This document shows, in pieces, positions 49,521-57,214 of a stretch of DNA of 64,000 nt (positions within the stretch are counted from its first letter, which is position 1; every line of letters starts with the position of its first letter). The notes beneath the pieces were generated by a model. It did not search any database. It saw only the letters and a list, made by a program, of their open reading frames with translations, and was not told where the DNA came from. The DNA comes from JAEXZL01 sp049943125 (GTDB lineage: Bacteria > Bacillota > Clostridia > Clostridiales > Clostridiaceae). A program made the position numbers and the translations under genes. The DNA lies in assembly GCF_049943125.1 (NCBI RefSeq), contig NZ_CP188040.1:3410001-3474000 (forward strand). Reading direction: 5' to 3'.

Positions 49521-50513
49521 ATGCCTTCTGTAGCTTTTTTAGGAGCTGGCAGCTTCGGAACGGCTTTAGCTATACATCTTGCTAACTCAGGCTGTGAGGT
49601 GAAGCTATGGGATAGAAAAGCACAGCTCATAGATGAAATAAATAATACTAGAAAAAACACAAAATATTCTAGGGATAGTATTATACCTACTAATATAACA
49701 GGATATAAAGAGCTACAAGAGGCTTTAAAAGACTGCGAATTTGTTGTTCTAGCGGTACCCTCACATGCCATAAGAGACCTTTGTAGAAGCATAAAAGGTT
49801 TCATTGATGAAAAGGCAATAATAATTAATATTGCAAAAGGTATTGAAGTAGATACAAAACTAAGATTATCTCAGGTGATTAATGAAGAGCTACAAAATCC
49901 AGTGGTTGTTCTCACTGGACCAAGTCATGCTGAAGAGGTGCTGCTTAAAATGCCTACCTCAATAGTAGCTTCATCACTTTCTAATGATCATGCTGAGAAG
50001 GTGCAGGATTTATTCATGAGTAATTACTTTAGAGTTTATACCAATGAAGACTTAGTTGGAGTGGAAATTGGTGGTGCAGTAAAAAATATCATTGCCTTTG
50101 CTGCAGGAATCTGTGATGGAATTGGCTATGGAGATAATTCTAAAGCTGCGTTAATTACACGAGGAATGAAAGAAATTACAAGAATTGGAGAAGTCTTGGG
50201 AGGTAAAGCTGATACATTTTCAGGTCTTACAGGAATGGGGGATCTTATTGTTACCTGCACAAGTCCTCATAGTAGAAATAGAAAAGCTGGTATTTTAATA
50301 GGTCAAGGAAAATCATTGGAGGAGGCCACCGCTGAAGTAGGTATGATAGTAGAAGGGGTTAAGGCCTGCAGGGCTTTTTATGAACTTAAGGAAGAGCTGC
50401 AAGTTGATATGCCTATTACCGATGTTCTTTATGGAATTCTATTTAAAGGCTTAAATCCTACTGATGCAGTGGAAAAACTCATGAGCAGAGATAAGAAGAA
50501 TGAAATGTATTGA
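49521..50513 (+). CDS. gpsA: Glycerol-3-phosphate dehydrogenase [NAD(P)+]
   Basis: Reduces dihydroxyacetone phosphate to sn-glycerol-3-phosphate for phospholipid synthesis. The 330 residues begin with the nucleotide-binding FLGAGSFGTALA (about 5-16), hold the conserved GPSHAEEV, EIGGAVKNIIAFAAGICDG with the catalytic Lys, and SGLTGMGDL near residue 230. The start follows the der stop by one base and uses GAAAGGAAAG in der as ribosome binding site. A terminator follows. Confidence 0.97.
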   Translation: MPSVAFLGAGSFGTALAIHLANSGCEVKLWDRKAQLIDEINNTRKNTKYSRDSIIPTNITGYKELQEALKDCEFVVLAVPSHAIRDLCRSIKGFIDEKAIIINIAKGIEVDTKLRLSQVINEELQNPVVVLTGPSHAEEVLLKMPTSIVASSLSNDHAEKVQDLFMSNYFRVYTNEDLVGVEIGGAVKNIIAFAAGICDGIGYGDNSKAALITRGMKEITRIGEVLGGKADTFSGLTGMGDLIVTCTSPHSRNRKAGILIGQGKSLEEATAEVGMIVEGVKACRAFYELKEELQVDMPITDVLYGILFKGLNPTDAVEKLMSRDKKNEMY

Positions 50514-50515
50514 TA

Positions 50516-50542
50516 ATACGGAGTTACTACTCCGTATTTTTC
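50516..50542 (+). terminator. Terminator after gpsA
   Basis: ATACGGAGT (50516-50524) pairs with ACTCCGTAT (50529-50537) around a 4-base loop, then Ts. Confidence 0.85.
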
Positions 50543-50647
50543 TTTTTAATAAGTTTTTAGTTTACTAATAAAATGTTAGCATATTTCAGTGAGAGCCAGA
50601 GTATATATGTATTGTTAATACTAAGTTATATGACAGGGAGGTATATC

Positions 50648-52126
50648 TTGGATAATTTTAACATATATAAAGATATAGCTGAAAGGACCCAGGGAGATAT
50701 ATATGTTGGTGTTGTAGGACCAGTTAGAACTGGTAAATCTACCTTCATAAAGCGCTTCATGGATATGATGGTTATACCTAAGATTGAAAATGCTTATAAA
50801 AAAGAAAGAGCAAAGGATGAACTTCCGCAAAGTGGTTCAGGGAAGAGCATCCATACTACTGAGCCTAAATTCGTACCTAACGAAGCAGTTGAAATCAACA
50901 TCGGAGAAGGGATTAAATTTAGGGTTAGATTAGTTGACTGTGTAGGCTATATAGTTAAAGCAGCTCTAGGCTACTTAGAGGGTGAAAATCCTAAAATGGT
51001 TACTACACCTTGGTTTGATTATGAAATTCCTTTTCAGGATGCCGCTGAAATTGGTACAAGAAAAGTAATAAATGATCATTCAACAATAGGAGTTCTAATA
51101 ACCACCGATGGGTCAATAGCAGATATTCCTAGAAATGAATATGTAGAAGCGGAAGAAAGGGTAGTTAAGGAATTAAAGGATATTAATAAACCCTTTATAG
51201 TACTGTTAAATTCAAAAAATAGTAGCTCAAAGGAAACACAAGAGCTAAGGGGAGCTCTAGAAGAGAAATATGATGTTCCCGTAGAAGTGATGGATGTACT
51301 TAATATGACAGAAGAAGATGTAAAAGAGATATTCAGACGTGTACTTAAAGAATTTCCTGTAAAAGAGATAAATATCGATATGCCTGAGTGGATAGAAAAG
51401 TTGGAAATAAATCATTGGTTGAAACGTGATTTTATAAACATAGTCAAAGATATGGCCAAAAACATATTTAGGGTTAGGGATATTGGAAGCTATTTTGATT
51501 CAAAAGTAAATCATGAAAACCTAGATAGCTCCAATGTAGCTGAAATGAATATGGGTGAAGGCATTGCAAGAGTAGTATTATCTCCAAAACCAGGGATATT
51601 TTATAGCATATTGAGCGAGCTCTGCTCCATGGATATCGCTGGAGAAACTGAGCTGCTTAACGCTATTAAAATTTTGAATGAAGCTAAAATTGAATATGAT
51701 AAAATAGCTGATGCTCTGAGAGATGTTCGAGAAACCGGTTATGGAATGGTAGCGCCACAAATATATGAAATGAAATTTGATGATCCTGAGAAGGTAGAGA
51801 GTAAAAATAAACATGGAATTAAGCTGAAAGCCAGTGCTCCAAGTCTTCATTTTATTAAATCTAACATACAAACCGAAATTACACCTTTTGTAGGAGAAGA
51901 AAGAGAAAGCGAAGAATTGGTAAAAACACTTCTTGAAAAGTTTGATACTAATCCTCAGGAATTCTGGCAGACAAATCTTTTTGGTAAGTCTTTAGAAGTG
52001 CTGGTAAAAGAGGGGCTTCAAAATAAACTATTTAGAATGCCCGAAGATATTCAAATGAAGATACAGATAACCTTAGAAAGAATTATAAATGAAGGCACAG
52101 GCGGATTAATCTGTATAATATTATAG
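50648..52126 (+). CDS. spoIVA: Stage IV sporulation ATPase SpoIVA
   Basis: Morphogenetic ATPase that polymerises on the forespore surface as the coat basement layer. The 492 residues equal the Bacillus length. The N-terminal P-loop GPVRTGKSTFIKRFMD (about 24-39), the switch-like VRLVDCVGY and the C-terminal ...GTGGLICIIL are family marks. TTG 50648 is chosen because GGGAGG lies 6 bases upstream, giving the family start LDNFNIYKDIAERTQGD; a longer in-frame ATG at 50573 has no ribosome binding site. Transcription by SigE is expected, though no promoter was pinned. Confidence 0.96.
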   Translation: MDNFNIYKDIAERTQGDIYVGVVGPVRTGKSTFIKRFMDMMVIPKIENAYKKERAKDELPQSGSGKSIHTTEPKFVPNEAVEINIGEGIKFRVRLVDCVGYIVKAALGYLEGENPKMVTTPWFDYEIPFQDAAEIGTRKVINDHSTIGVLITTDGSIADIPRNEYVEAEERVVKELKDINKPFIVLLNSKNSSSKETQELRGALEEKYDVPVEVMDVLNMTEEDVKEIFRRVLKEFPVKEINIDMPEWIEKLEINHWLKRDFINIVKDMAKNIFRVRDIGSYFDSKVNHENLDSSNVAEMNMGEGIARVVLSPKPGIFYSILSELCSMDIAGETELLNAIKILNEAKIEYDKIADALRDVRETGYGMVAPQIYEMKFDDPEKVESKNKHGIKLKASAPSLHFIKSNIQTEITPFVGEERESEELVKTLLEKFDTNPQEFWQTNLFGKSLEVLVKEGLQNKLFRMPEDIQMKIQITLERIINEGTGGLICIIL

Positions 52127-52135
52127 TAATATTAG

Positions 52136-52170
52136 AAGTCGGAGATGCATATTACTTCTCCGGCTTTTTC
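52136..52170 (+). terminator. Terminator after spoIVA
   Basis: AAGTCGGAGA (52136-52145) pairs with TCTCCGGCTT (52157-52166), one G-U pair, then Ts. Confidence 0.85.
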
Positions 52171-52192
52171 TAGAAAAAAATATTTTTGGTGC

Positions 52193-52221
52193 TTGATTAA
52201 TATAAAAACATCTATTATAAT
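52193..52221 (+). promoter_or_regulatory. Sigma-A promoter of the tRNA gene
   Basis: TTGATT (52193-52198), 17 bases, TATAAT (52216-52221); about 21 bases before the tRNA 5' end. Confidence 0.75.
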
Positions 52222-52242
52222 TACATATGTGCTTAAAAATAG

Positions 52243-52318
52243 CTGGGTATGGCGCAGATGGTAGCGCGCATGAATGGGGTTCATGAGGTCGCTGGTTCAA
52301 ATCCAGTTACCCAGACCA
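52243..52318 (+). tRNA. tRNA-Pro (anticodon GGG)
   Basis: A complete 76-base cloverleaf: acceptor CTGGGTA/TACCCAG, D stem GCGC/GCGC, anticodon stem CATGA/TCATG with loop ATGGGGT (anticodon GGG at loop positions 3-5, after the invariant U33), T arm GCTGG/CCAGT with TTCAAAT, and an encoded CCA. C1-G72, discriminator A and G35-G36 agree with proline identity. It stands alone between spoIVA and a small gene with its own promoter and terminator. Confidence 0.95.
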
Positions 52319-52358
52319 AAAACCGTAGAGTTTCATAAAGAAGCTTTTCGGTTTTTTT
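52318..52358 (+). terminator. Terminator after tRNA-Pro
   Basis: AAAAACCG and CGGTTTTT pair around a long A/T-rich loop with internal pairing, ending in a run of Ts. Confidence 0.7.
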
Positions 52359-52456
52359 TATTAATTATACTCTATTACTCTCTACGAAATTAGAATAAAA
52401 GCAGTCTATTGGAACATAATATTAATAATATTCATTATGTTTAGGAGGAGAGCAAA

Positions 52457-52555
52457 ATGAGTCATACTACAGGCAAAAAAGAAGTTAAAAGTAAAGGTCA
52501 TAAAAATGATGAGATGAAAACAATACGCGATGAAGATATGAAAAAGCAAAAATAA
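52457..52555 (+). CDS. Unrecognised 32-residue lysine-rich protein
   Basis: I do not recognise it. It starts MSHTTGKKEVKSKGHKND, ends DEDMKKQK, is highly charged and has no hydrophobic segment or cysteine. Support for a real gene: AGGAGGAG at 52443-52450, 6-7 bases from the ATG, and a terminator 25 bases after the stop. Just upstream, ACATAAT (52414-52420) and ATTATGT (52434-52440) form an inverted repeat. A terminator also separates it from the tRNA gene, so it needs its own promoter; TTGGAA near 52409 is a possible -35. A nucleic-acid or spore protein role would fit the composition but is unproven. Confidence 0.6.
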   Translation: MSHTTGKKEVKSKGHKNDEMKTIRDEDMKKQK

Positions 52556-52579
52556 ATGTTATAACAGGGATATTGATAC

Positions 52580-52617
52580 AAAGCTATGGATGAATTATAA
52601 TATACCATGGCTTTTTC
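52580..52617 (+). terminator. Terminator after the 32-residue gene
   Basis: AAAGCTATGG (52580-52589) pairs with CCATGGCTTT (52605-52614), one G-U pair, then Ts. Confidence 0.8.
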
Positions 52618-52720
52618 TTATAATTAAAAATAAAATGATAGAATTTTCCAATTAATATAGTATAGTACAATTTATTGAGTTAAAATTAATTTGAAGTAAT
52701 GATACCTCAGGAGGATTATA

Positions 52721-53707
52721 ATGAAAAACATAGGGATAGTATTTAATGGGGGAACAATATCCATGAAGGTGGATCCAAAATTACAGGCAGCTGTACCTGG
52801 ACTCACGGGAGAAGAAATCATGTCAATGGTAACTGGGATTGAAAATTATGCTAACATAACATCTTATAATTTTTCTTCTCTTCCAAGTCCACATGTAACA
52901 CCGGAGATAATGCTGAAATTATCTAAATTCATACAAGAGTTAATAGATAGGGAAGAAATAGATGGACTGGTTGTTACTCATGGGACAGACTCCTTAGAAG
53001 AAACTGCATATTTAGTAGATTTGACGGTAAATACTAATAAACCAATAGTATTCACTGGTTCAATGCGCAGCAGCTCTGAGCTAGGGTATGATGGGCCATC
53101 TAACCTAGCTGCTTCAATCTGTACTGCAATCTCTGAAGAGGCAATGGGAAGAGGAGTTTTAGTTTGTTTTAATGGTGATTTAAATTGTGCTTCAGAGGTT
53201 GTAAAAGCAAATTCTATGGCACTGAATGCTTTTCAAACCCCAAACTTTGGACCTATAGGAATAGTAGACAATAACAACGTAATGTTTTATAGGAATAGTA
53301 TAAAGAAAAATCCAATAAAGATTGATACCTTAGAGGATAGGGTAACGCTGATTAAATGTGTTTCAGGTATGGATTCAAGATATATAAATTTCTGCTTGGA
53401 TCAAGGGGATAAGGGAATAGTTATTGAAGGAATGGGAAGAGGTAATATACCTCCAATGATGGTTGATGGTATTAAAAGAGCTATATCCTTAAATGTTCCC
53501 GTTGTGCTTGTGTCACGCTGTCATGAAGGGCGGGTATTTGCGTCCTATGGATATGAAGGTGGCGGTAAGGATTTAAGAAATTTAGGTGTTATTTTTGGAG
53601 ATAATCTATCCGGTCAAAAGGCTCGAATAAAATTAATAGCTGCATTAAGTCACAAGGATTCATTAGATGAGATAAAAAAATATTTTGAAGGAAATCTGTA
53701 TAATTAG
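52721..53707 (+). CDS. Asparaginase
   Basis: Hydrolyses asparagine to aspartate and ammonia. The 328 residues contain both catalytic threonine motifs: NGGTIS near the N-terminus (about residues 9-14) and THGTDSLEETA (about 87-97), plus TGSMR and the late VVLVSRCHEGRV. There is no signal peptide, so it is probably cytoplasmic, closer to type I in location. AGGAGG precedes the ATG. Monocistronic between two similar terminators. Glutaminase side activity cannot be judged. Confidence 0.93.
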   Translation: MKNIGIVFNGGTISMKVDPKLQAAVPGLTGEEIMSMVTGIENYANITSYNFSSLPSPHVTPEIMLKLSKFIQELIDREEIDGLVVTHGTDSLEETAYLVDLTVNTNKPIVFTGSMRSSSELGYDGPSNLAASICTAISEEAMGRGVLVCFNGDLNCASEVVKANSMALNAFQTPNFGPIGIVDNNNVMFYRNSIKKNPIKIDTLEDRVTLIKCVSGMDSRYINFCLDQGDKGIVIEGMGRGNIPPMMVDGIKRAISLNVPVVLVSRCHEGRVFASYGYEGGGKDLRNLGVIFGDNLSGQKARIKLIAALSHKDSLDEIKKYFEGNLYN

Positions 53708-53714
53708 AGACAAT

Positions 53715-53742
53715 AAAGCTATGATTTAATCATGGCTTTTAA
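53715..53742 (+). terminator. Terminator after asparaginase
   Basis: AAAGCTATGA (53715-53724) pairs with TCATGGCTTT (53730-53739) around TTTAA, then a short T run; nearly the same stem as the terminator at 52580. Confidence 0.75.
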
Positions 53743-53916
53743 ATATTCTTTCAGGCTTTATGAATAATAATATACAAAATTAAAATTATGTAAACCAAAT
53801 TTCTATAAAAAAATAAAAATATGTTTATAGTGCATAATAATAAAATCAATAAACTGACGGAATTGTGAGATAATCAGAAAGAATTCAAGATATTCAAAGC
53901 AATTTAATAAAAACTA

Positions 53917-53946
53917 TTGATAATTAACTCATTTCTTTTGTATAAT
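53917..53946 (+). promoter_or_regulatory. Sigma-A promoter of the yicC operon
   Basis: TTGATA (53917-53922), 18 bases, TATAAT (53941-53946), 32 bases before yicC. Confidence 0.7.
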
Positions 53947-53978
53947 AATATTTATGATATGAGAGGAGGCTTCCTTTA

Positions 53979-54860
53979 ATGATAAATAGTATGACTGGGT
54001 TCGGCAGAGCCTCTACTAATAGTGAAGCAAATAAAGTTTTCACCGTTGAAATAAGAAGCGTAAACCATAGATATTTAGATTTAAACATAAAATCACCTAA
54101 AAGTTTATTTTCTTTGGAAGAAAAAATAAGAAAAATAATCACCTCGTCTTTAAGTAGAGGTAAGGTAGATGTTTTTATCACCTACAAGAATTATTCACGG
54201 CAAGACGTGGAAGCAAAAGTTAACTTTAATCTTGCAGATAGTTATTATAAGGCTCTTAATGAGCTTAATAGTAGATATGCGCTTAAAGATGATTTTTCCC
54301 TATCTTTAATAGCTCGATTCCCAGAAATAATATATACTGAAGAAAAAGAAGAAAATATCGAAGAAATATGGATAGAATTAGAGAAGGCTATTTCTTCTTC
54401 TCTAAATGCCTTAAAAGCCATGCGCCTAAGAGAAGGAGAAAAATTAAAAACCGATATCATAGATAAATGTAATAATATAATTGTTAATCTGAAAAAAGTA
54501 GAAGTTTTTTCTCACGAGATCGTAAATAATTATAAAAATAAATTAATGGATAGATTAACTGAACTACTAGCCAATATACCTATAGATGAAAATAGAATCA
54601 GCCTTGAGCTAGCTATATTCGCTGATAAATCAAGTATTGACGAAGAGGTTACAAGATTATATAGTCATATAGATCAACTTAAAAATTCCTTAGACTTAGA
54701 GGAGCCTATAGGTAGGAAGTTAGATTTCATTGTTCAAGAAATGAACAGAGAAGCAAATACAATTGCATCTAAGTCAGCTGACATTGAAATAACAAATATT
54801 GCTCTTAATATTAAAAATGACATAGAAAAGATAAGAGAACAAATACAGAATATTGAATAA
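53979..54860 (+). CDS. yicC: YicC/YloC-family endoribonuclease
   Basis: A 293-residue protein beginning MINSMTGFGRAS, the family hallmark, with EIRSVNHRYLDLNIK (about residues 25-39) and the C-terminal REANTIASKSADIEITN region. E. coli YicC was shown to be an RNase acting in small-RNA decay; B. subtilis YloC is related. GAGAGGAGG precedes the ATG. It heads the conserved yicC-remA-gmk-rpoZ-coaBC-priA run and has a good promoter. Confidence 0.95.
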   Translation: MINSMTGFGRASTNSEANKVFTVEIRSVNHRYLDLNIKSPKSLFSLEEKIRKIITSSLSRGKVDVFITYKNYSRQDVEAKVNFNLADSYYKALNELNSRYALKDDFSLSLIARFPEIIYTEEKEENIEEIWIELEKAISSSLNALKAMRLREGEKLKTDIIDKCNNIIVNLKKVEVFSHEIVNNYKNKLMDRLTELLANIPIDENRISLELAIFADKSSIDEEVTRLYSHIDQLKNSLDLEEPIGRKLDFIVQEMNREANTIASKSADIEITNIALNIKNDIEKIREQIQNIE

Positions 54861-54873
54861 TAGGAGGCAAGCA

Positions 54874-55143
54874 ATGAATATCAAATTAATTAATATTGGT
54901 TTTGGTAATATAGTTTCTGCAAATAGATTAGTTGCAATTGTTAGTCCTGAATCCGCACCCATTAAAAGAATCATTCAAGAAGCAAGAGACAGAGGTATGT
55001 TAATTGATGCTACTTATGGAAGAAGAACAAGAGCTGTTATAATAACTGATAGCGATCATGTAATTCTTTCTGCTGTTCAACCGGAGACTGTAGCTCATAG
55101 ATTATCTTCCAAGGATGATGTTGCTGACGAGGTACTAGACTAA
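54874..55143 (+). CDS. remA: RemA-family DNA-binding regulator (DUF370)
   Basis: An 89-residue protein with the RemA signature INIGFGNIVSANRLVAIVSPESAPIKR (given here as NIGFGNIVSANRLVAIV) and DATYGRRTRAVIITDS. In B. subtilis RemA binds arrays of DNA sites and activates matrix genes; in this genome its targets are unknown. ATG 54874 follows AGGAGG by 6 bases; an earlier in-frame ATG lies at the end of yicC without a site. Its stop overlaps the gmk start as TAATG. Confidence 0.93.
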   Translation: MNIKLINIGFGNIVSANRLVAIVSPESAPIKRIIQEARDRGMLIDATYGRRTRAVIITDSDHVILSAVQPETVAHRLSSKDDVADEVLD

Positions 55144-55742
55144 TGCCCCAAAAGGGATTGTTGGTTATTATTTCTGGTCCTTCAGGAGCTGGAAAAGGTA
55201 CTATCTGCAAGAGCTTTGTTGAAAGGAATGACTGCTGGATTTCAGTATCAGCTACAACTAGACAACCGAGGATAGGAGAAGTAGAAGGAATAAATTATTT
55301 TTTTATGTCTAGGGAAGAATTCGAAAATAAAATAGCAGATAATGACTTTTTAGAATATGCAGAAGTATACGGAAACCTATACGGAACACCAAAGTCTAGA
55401 GTTGAAGATATTCTAAATTCCGGTAAAGATGTAATTTTAGAAATTGATATACAGGGTGCTATGCAGGTTAAGGAAAGAGTTAAAGAAGGAGTTTTTATAT
55501 TTATTATGCCTCCATCCATGGAGGAATTGAAACAAAGAATAATTAAAAGGGGAAGTGAAACACCTGAATCTTTAAGTAAAAGATTTGCTTCTGCCTTTGA
55601 AGAGATGAATTTTATTTCTAAGTATGATTATGCTGTAGTAAATGATACAGTTGAACTCGCTGTTAAGAAGGTTGAAAGCATTATAACAGCTGAAAAATGC
55701 AGGGTAGGTAGAATAATAGAGAATAACGTACATATAAAATAA
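55143..55742 (+). CDS. gmk: Guanylate kinase
   Basis: Phosphorylates GMP to GDP. The 199 residues have the P-loop SGPSGAGKGT (about 11-20), STTRQPRIGEVEG-like (SATTRQPRIGEVEGINY) and FLEYAEVYGNLYGTPKS, the GMP-binding region, and a lid at KRGSETPESLSKR. It overlaps the remA stop by one base and is therefore translationally coupled. Product pools link to ppGpp, made by relA in this window. Confidence 0.97.
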   Translation: MPQKGLLVIISGPSGAGKGTICKSFVERNDCWISVSATTRQPRIGEVEGINYFFMSREEFENKIADNDFLEYAEVYGNLYGTPKSRVEDILNSGKDVILEIDIQGAMQVKERVKEGVFIFIMPPSMEELKQRIIKRGSETPESLSKRFASAFEEMNFISKYDYAVVNDTVELAVKKVESIITAEKCRVGRIIENNVHIK

Positions 55743-55753
55743 GGAGGGTTATA

Positions 55754-55972
55754 ATGAATAATTCAATGATTAATCCATCAATAGTTGATCTATTAGATAA
55801 AGTTGATAATAGATATTCTTTAGTTATAGTAACTTCAAAGAGAGCTAGACAGATAATTGACGGAGCTGAAAAATTAACTGACACTAAGTCAAACAAGGCT
55901 CTTACCTTAGCTATCAATGAGGTTAATGATAATCAAATTAGTTATGAAACCTTAAAAGAAGGTTACAAATAA
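55754..55972 (+). CDS. rpoZ: RNA polymerase omega subunit
   Basis: Small subunit aiding RNA polymerase assembly, 72 residues. NPSIVDLLDKVDNRYSLVI and TSKRARQI are conserved omega segments that wrap the beta-prime C-terminus. AAGGAGGG precedes the ATG. gmk-rpoZ order is conserved in bacteria; coaBC starts one base after its stop. Confidence 0.96.
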   Translation: MNNSMINPSIVDLLDKVDNRYSLVIVTSKRARQIIDGAEKLTDTKSNKALTLAINEVNDNQISYETLKEGYK

Positions 55973-55973
55973 A

Positions 55974-57161
55974 ATGCAAAAAAAATGTATTGTTGTAGGA
56001 GTAACAGGTGGCATTGCTGCCTATAAGGCGCTAGATGTTATTAGTAAATTGAAAAAGCTTGATTTCGAGATTCATGTAATAATGACTAAGTCTGCATGTG
56101 AGTTTGTAACTCCTCTTAGTTTTCAAGCACTAAGCCAGAATCCAGTAATTACAGATATGTTTGAGGAGCCTAAAGCTTGGGAGATACAGCATATTTCCCT
56201 AGCAAAAAAAGCTGATTTAATCCTTGTCTGTCCGGGTACTGCTAATATCATAGGTAAAATTGCTAACGGTATAGCTGATGATATGCTTACTACCACAGTA
56301 ATGGCTACCACCGCTCCTATTATTATTGCTCCTGCCATGAACACAAACATGTACTCTAACCCTATTGTGCAGGGTAACATAGAAAAATTAAAAGCCTTTG
56401 GATATAATTTTATTGATCCTGATGAGGGTAGGTTGGCCTGTGGAGATTTGGGTAAGGGTAAGCTAGCAGATACTGAAACAATAGTGAGTTCTGTTACTAC
56501 ATTTTTATACGAAACCAAGGATTTGATCGGCAAAAAAGTTTTAGTAACTGCTGGTCCTACCATTGCACCAATAGATCCCGTTAGATGTATAACCAATCAC
56601 TCTAGCGGCAAGATGGGATATGCCATCGCTGAGGAAGCTCGTGACAGAGGTGCAGAAGTATATCTTATATCTGGGCCAACAGCTGTTAAACCACCTATAG
56701 GAGTAAATATAAAGTATATTGAAACTAATTCTGAAATGTTAAATAGTGTATTGGATATATATGATGAAATGGATATAATTATAAAGAGCGCCGCCGTTTC
56801 TGATTATAAAATAAAGGAATTTTTTAATGAGAAAATCAAAAAGAATAACAACGATTTTTCTCTAGAGCTTGTTAAAGACACAGATATATTAAAAACCTTA
56901 GGAGAAAAAAAGAAAAATCAAATACTAGTAGGCTTTGCTGCAGAGAGTAATGATGTTATAGCTTATGCTACAGAAAAAATCGTCAAGAAAAATCTTGATT
57001 ATATCGTTGCTAATGATATAACTCAAATAGATGGCGGCTTTAATTCCAATAATAACACTGTCACTATTCTATCTAAAGAAGGAAAGATTCTTGAGCTAGA
57101 TAAAATGAACAAAAGAGCTGTAGCAAAAAATCTTTTTGATTTTATCAATAAGGAGCGCTAA
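55974..57161 (+). CDS. coaBC: Bifunctional phosphopantothenoylcysteine decarboxylase/synthetase
   Basis: Catalyses two consecutive coenzyme A steps: CTP-dependent addition of cysteine (CoaB) and FMN-dependent decarboxylation (CoaC). The N-terminal CoaC half has VGVTGGIAAYKALD, PAMNTNMYSNP and the flexible-flap Cys in ACGDLGKGKLAD; the C-terminal CoaB half (from about residue 185) has VTAGPTIAPIDPVR and ITNHSSGKMGYAIA. At 395 residues the fusion has the normal length. The weak ribosome binding site GAAGG lies in rpoZ. The stop codon is inside a terminator. Confidence 0.97.
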   Translation: MQKKCIVVGVTGGIAAYKALDVISKLKKLDFEIHVIMTKSACEFVTPLSFQALSQNPVITDMFEEPKAWEIQHISLAKKADLILVCPGTANIIGKIANGIADDMLTTTVMATTAPIIIAPAMNTNMYSNPIVQGNIEKLKAFGYNFIDPDEGRLACGDLGKGKLADTETIVSSVTTFLYETKDLIGKKVLVTAGPTIAPIDPVRCITNHSSGKMGYAIAEEARDRGAEVYLISGPTAVKPPIGVNIKYIETNSEMLNSVLDIYDEMDIIIKSAAVSDYKIKEFFNEKIKKNNNDFSLELVKDTDILKTLGEKKKNQILVGFAAESNDVIAYATEKIVKKNLDYIVANDITQIDGGFNSNNNTVTILSKEGKILELDKMNKRAVAKNLFDFINKER

Positions 57162-57172
57162 GGCGCTTTTTT
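57154..57172 (+). terminator. Terminator at the end of coaBC
   Basis: AGCGC (57154-57158) pairs with GCGCT (57163-57167), then five Ts; the stop TAA is in the loop. Confidence 0.7.
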
Positions 57173-57214
57173 ATTTTCCCCCTCAAAAATACACCTTAAA
57201 AGGATGTGAAATAC

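Noticed and set aside
52580..53742. Mobile element bounded by the near-identical hairpins around the asparaginase gene
   Set aside because: Both hairpins are ordinary terminators in the same orientation, there is no transposase or target duplication, and codon use looks like the neighbours.
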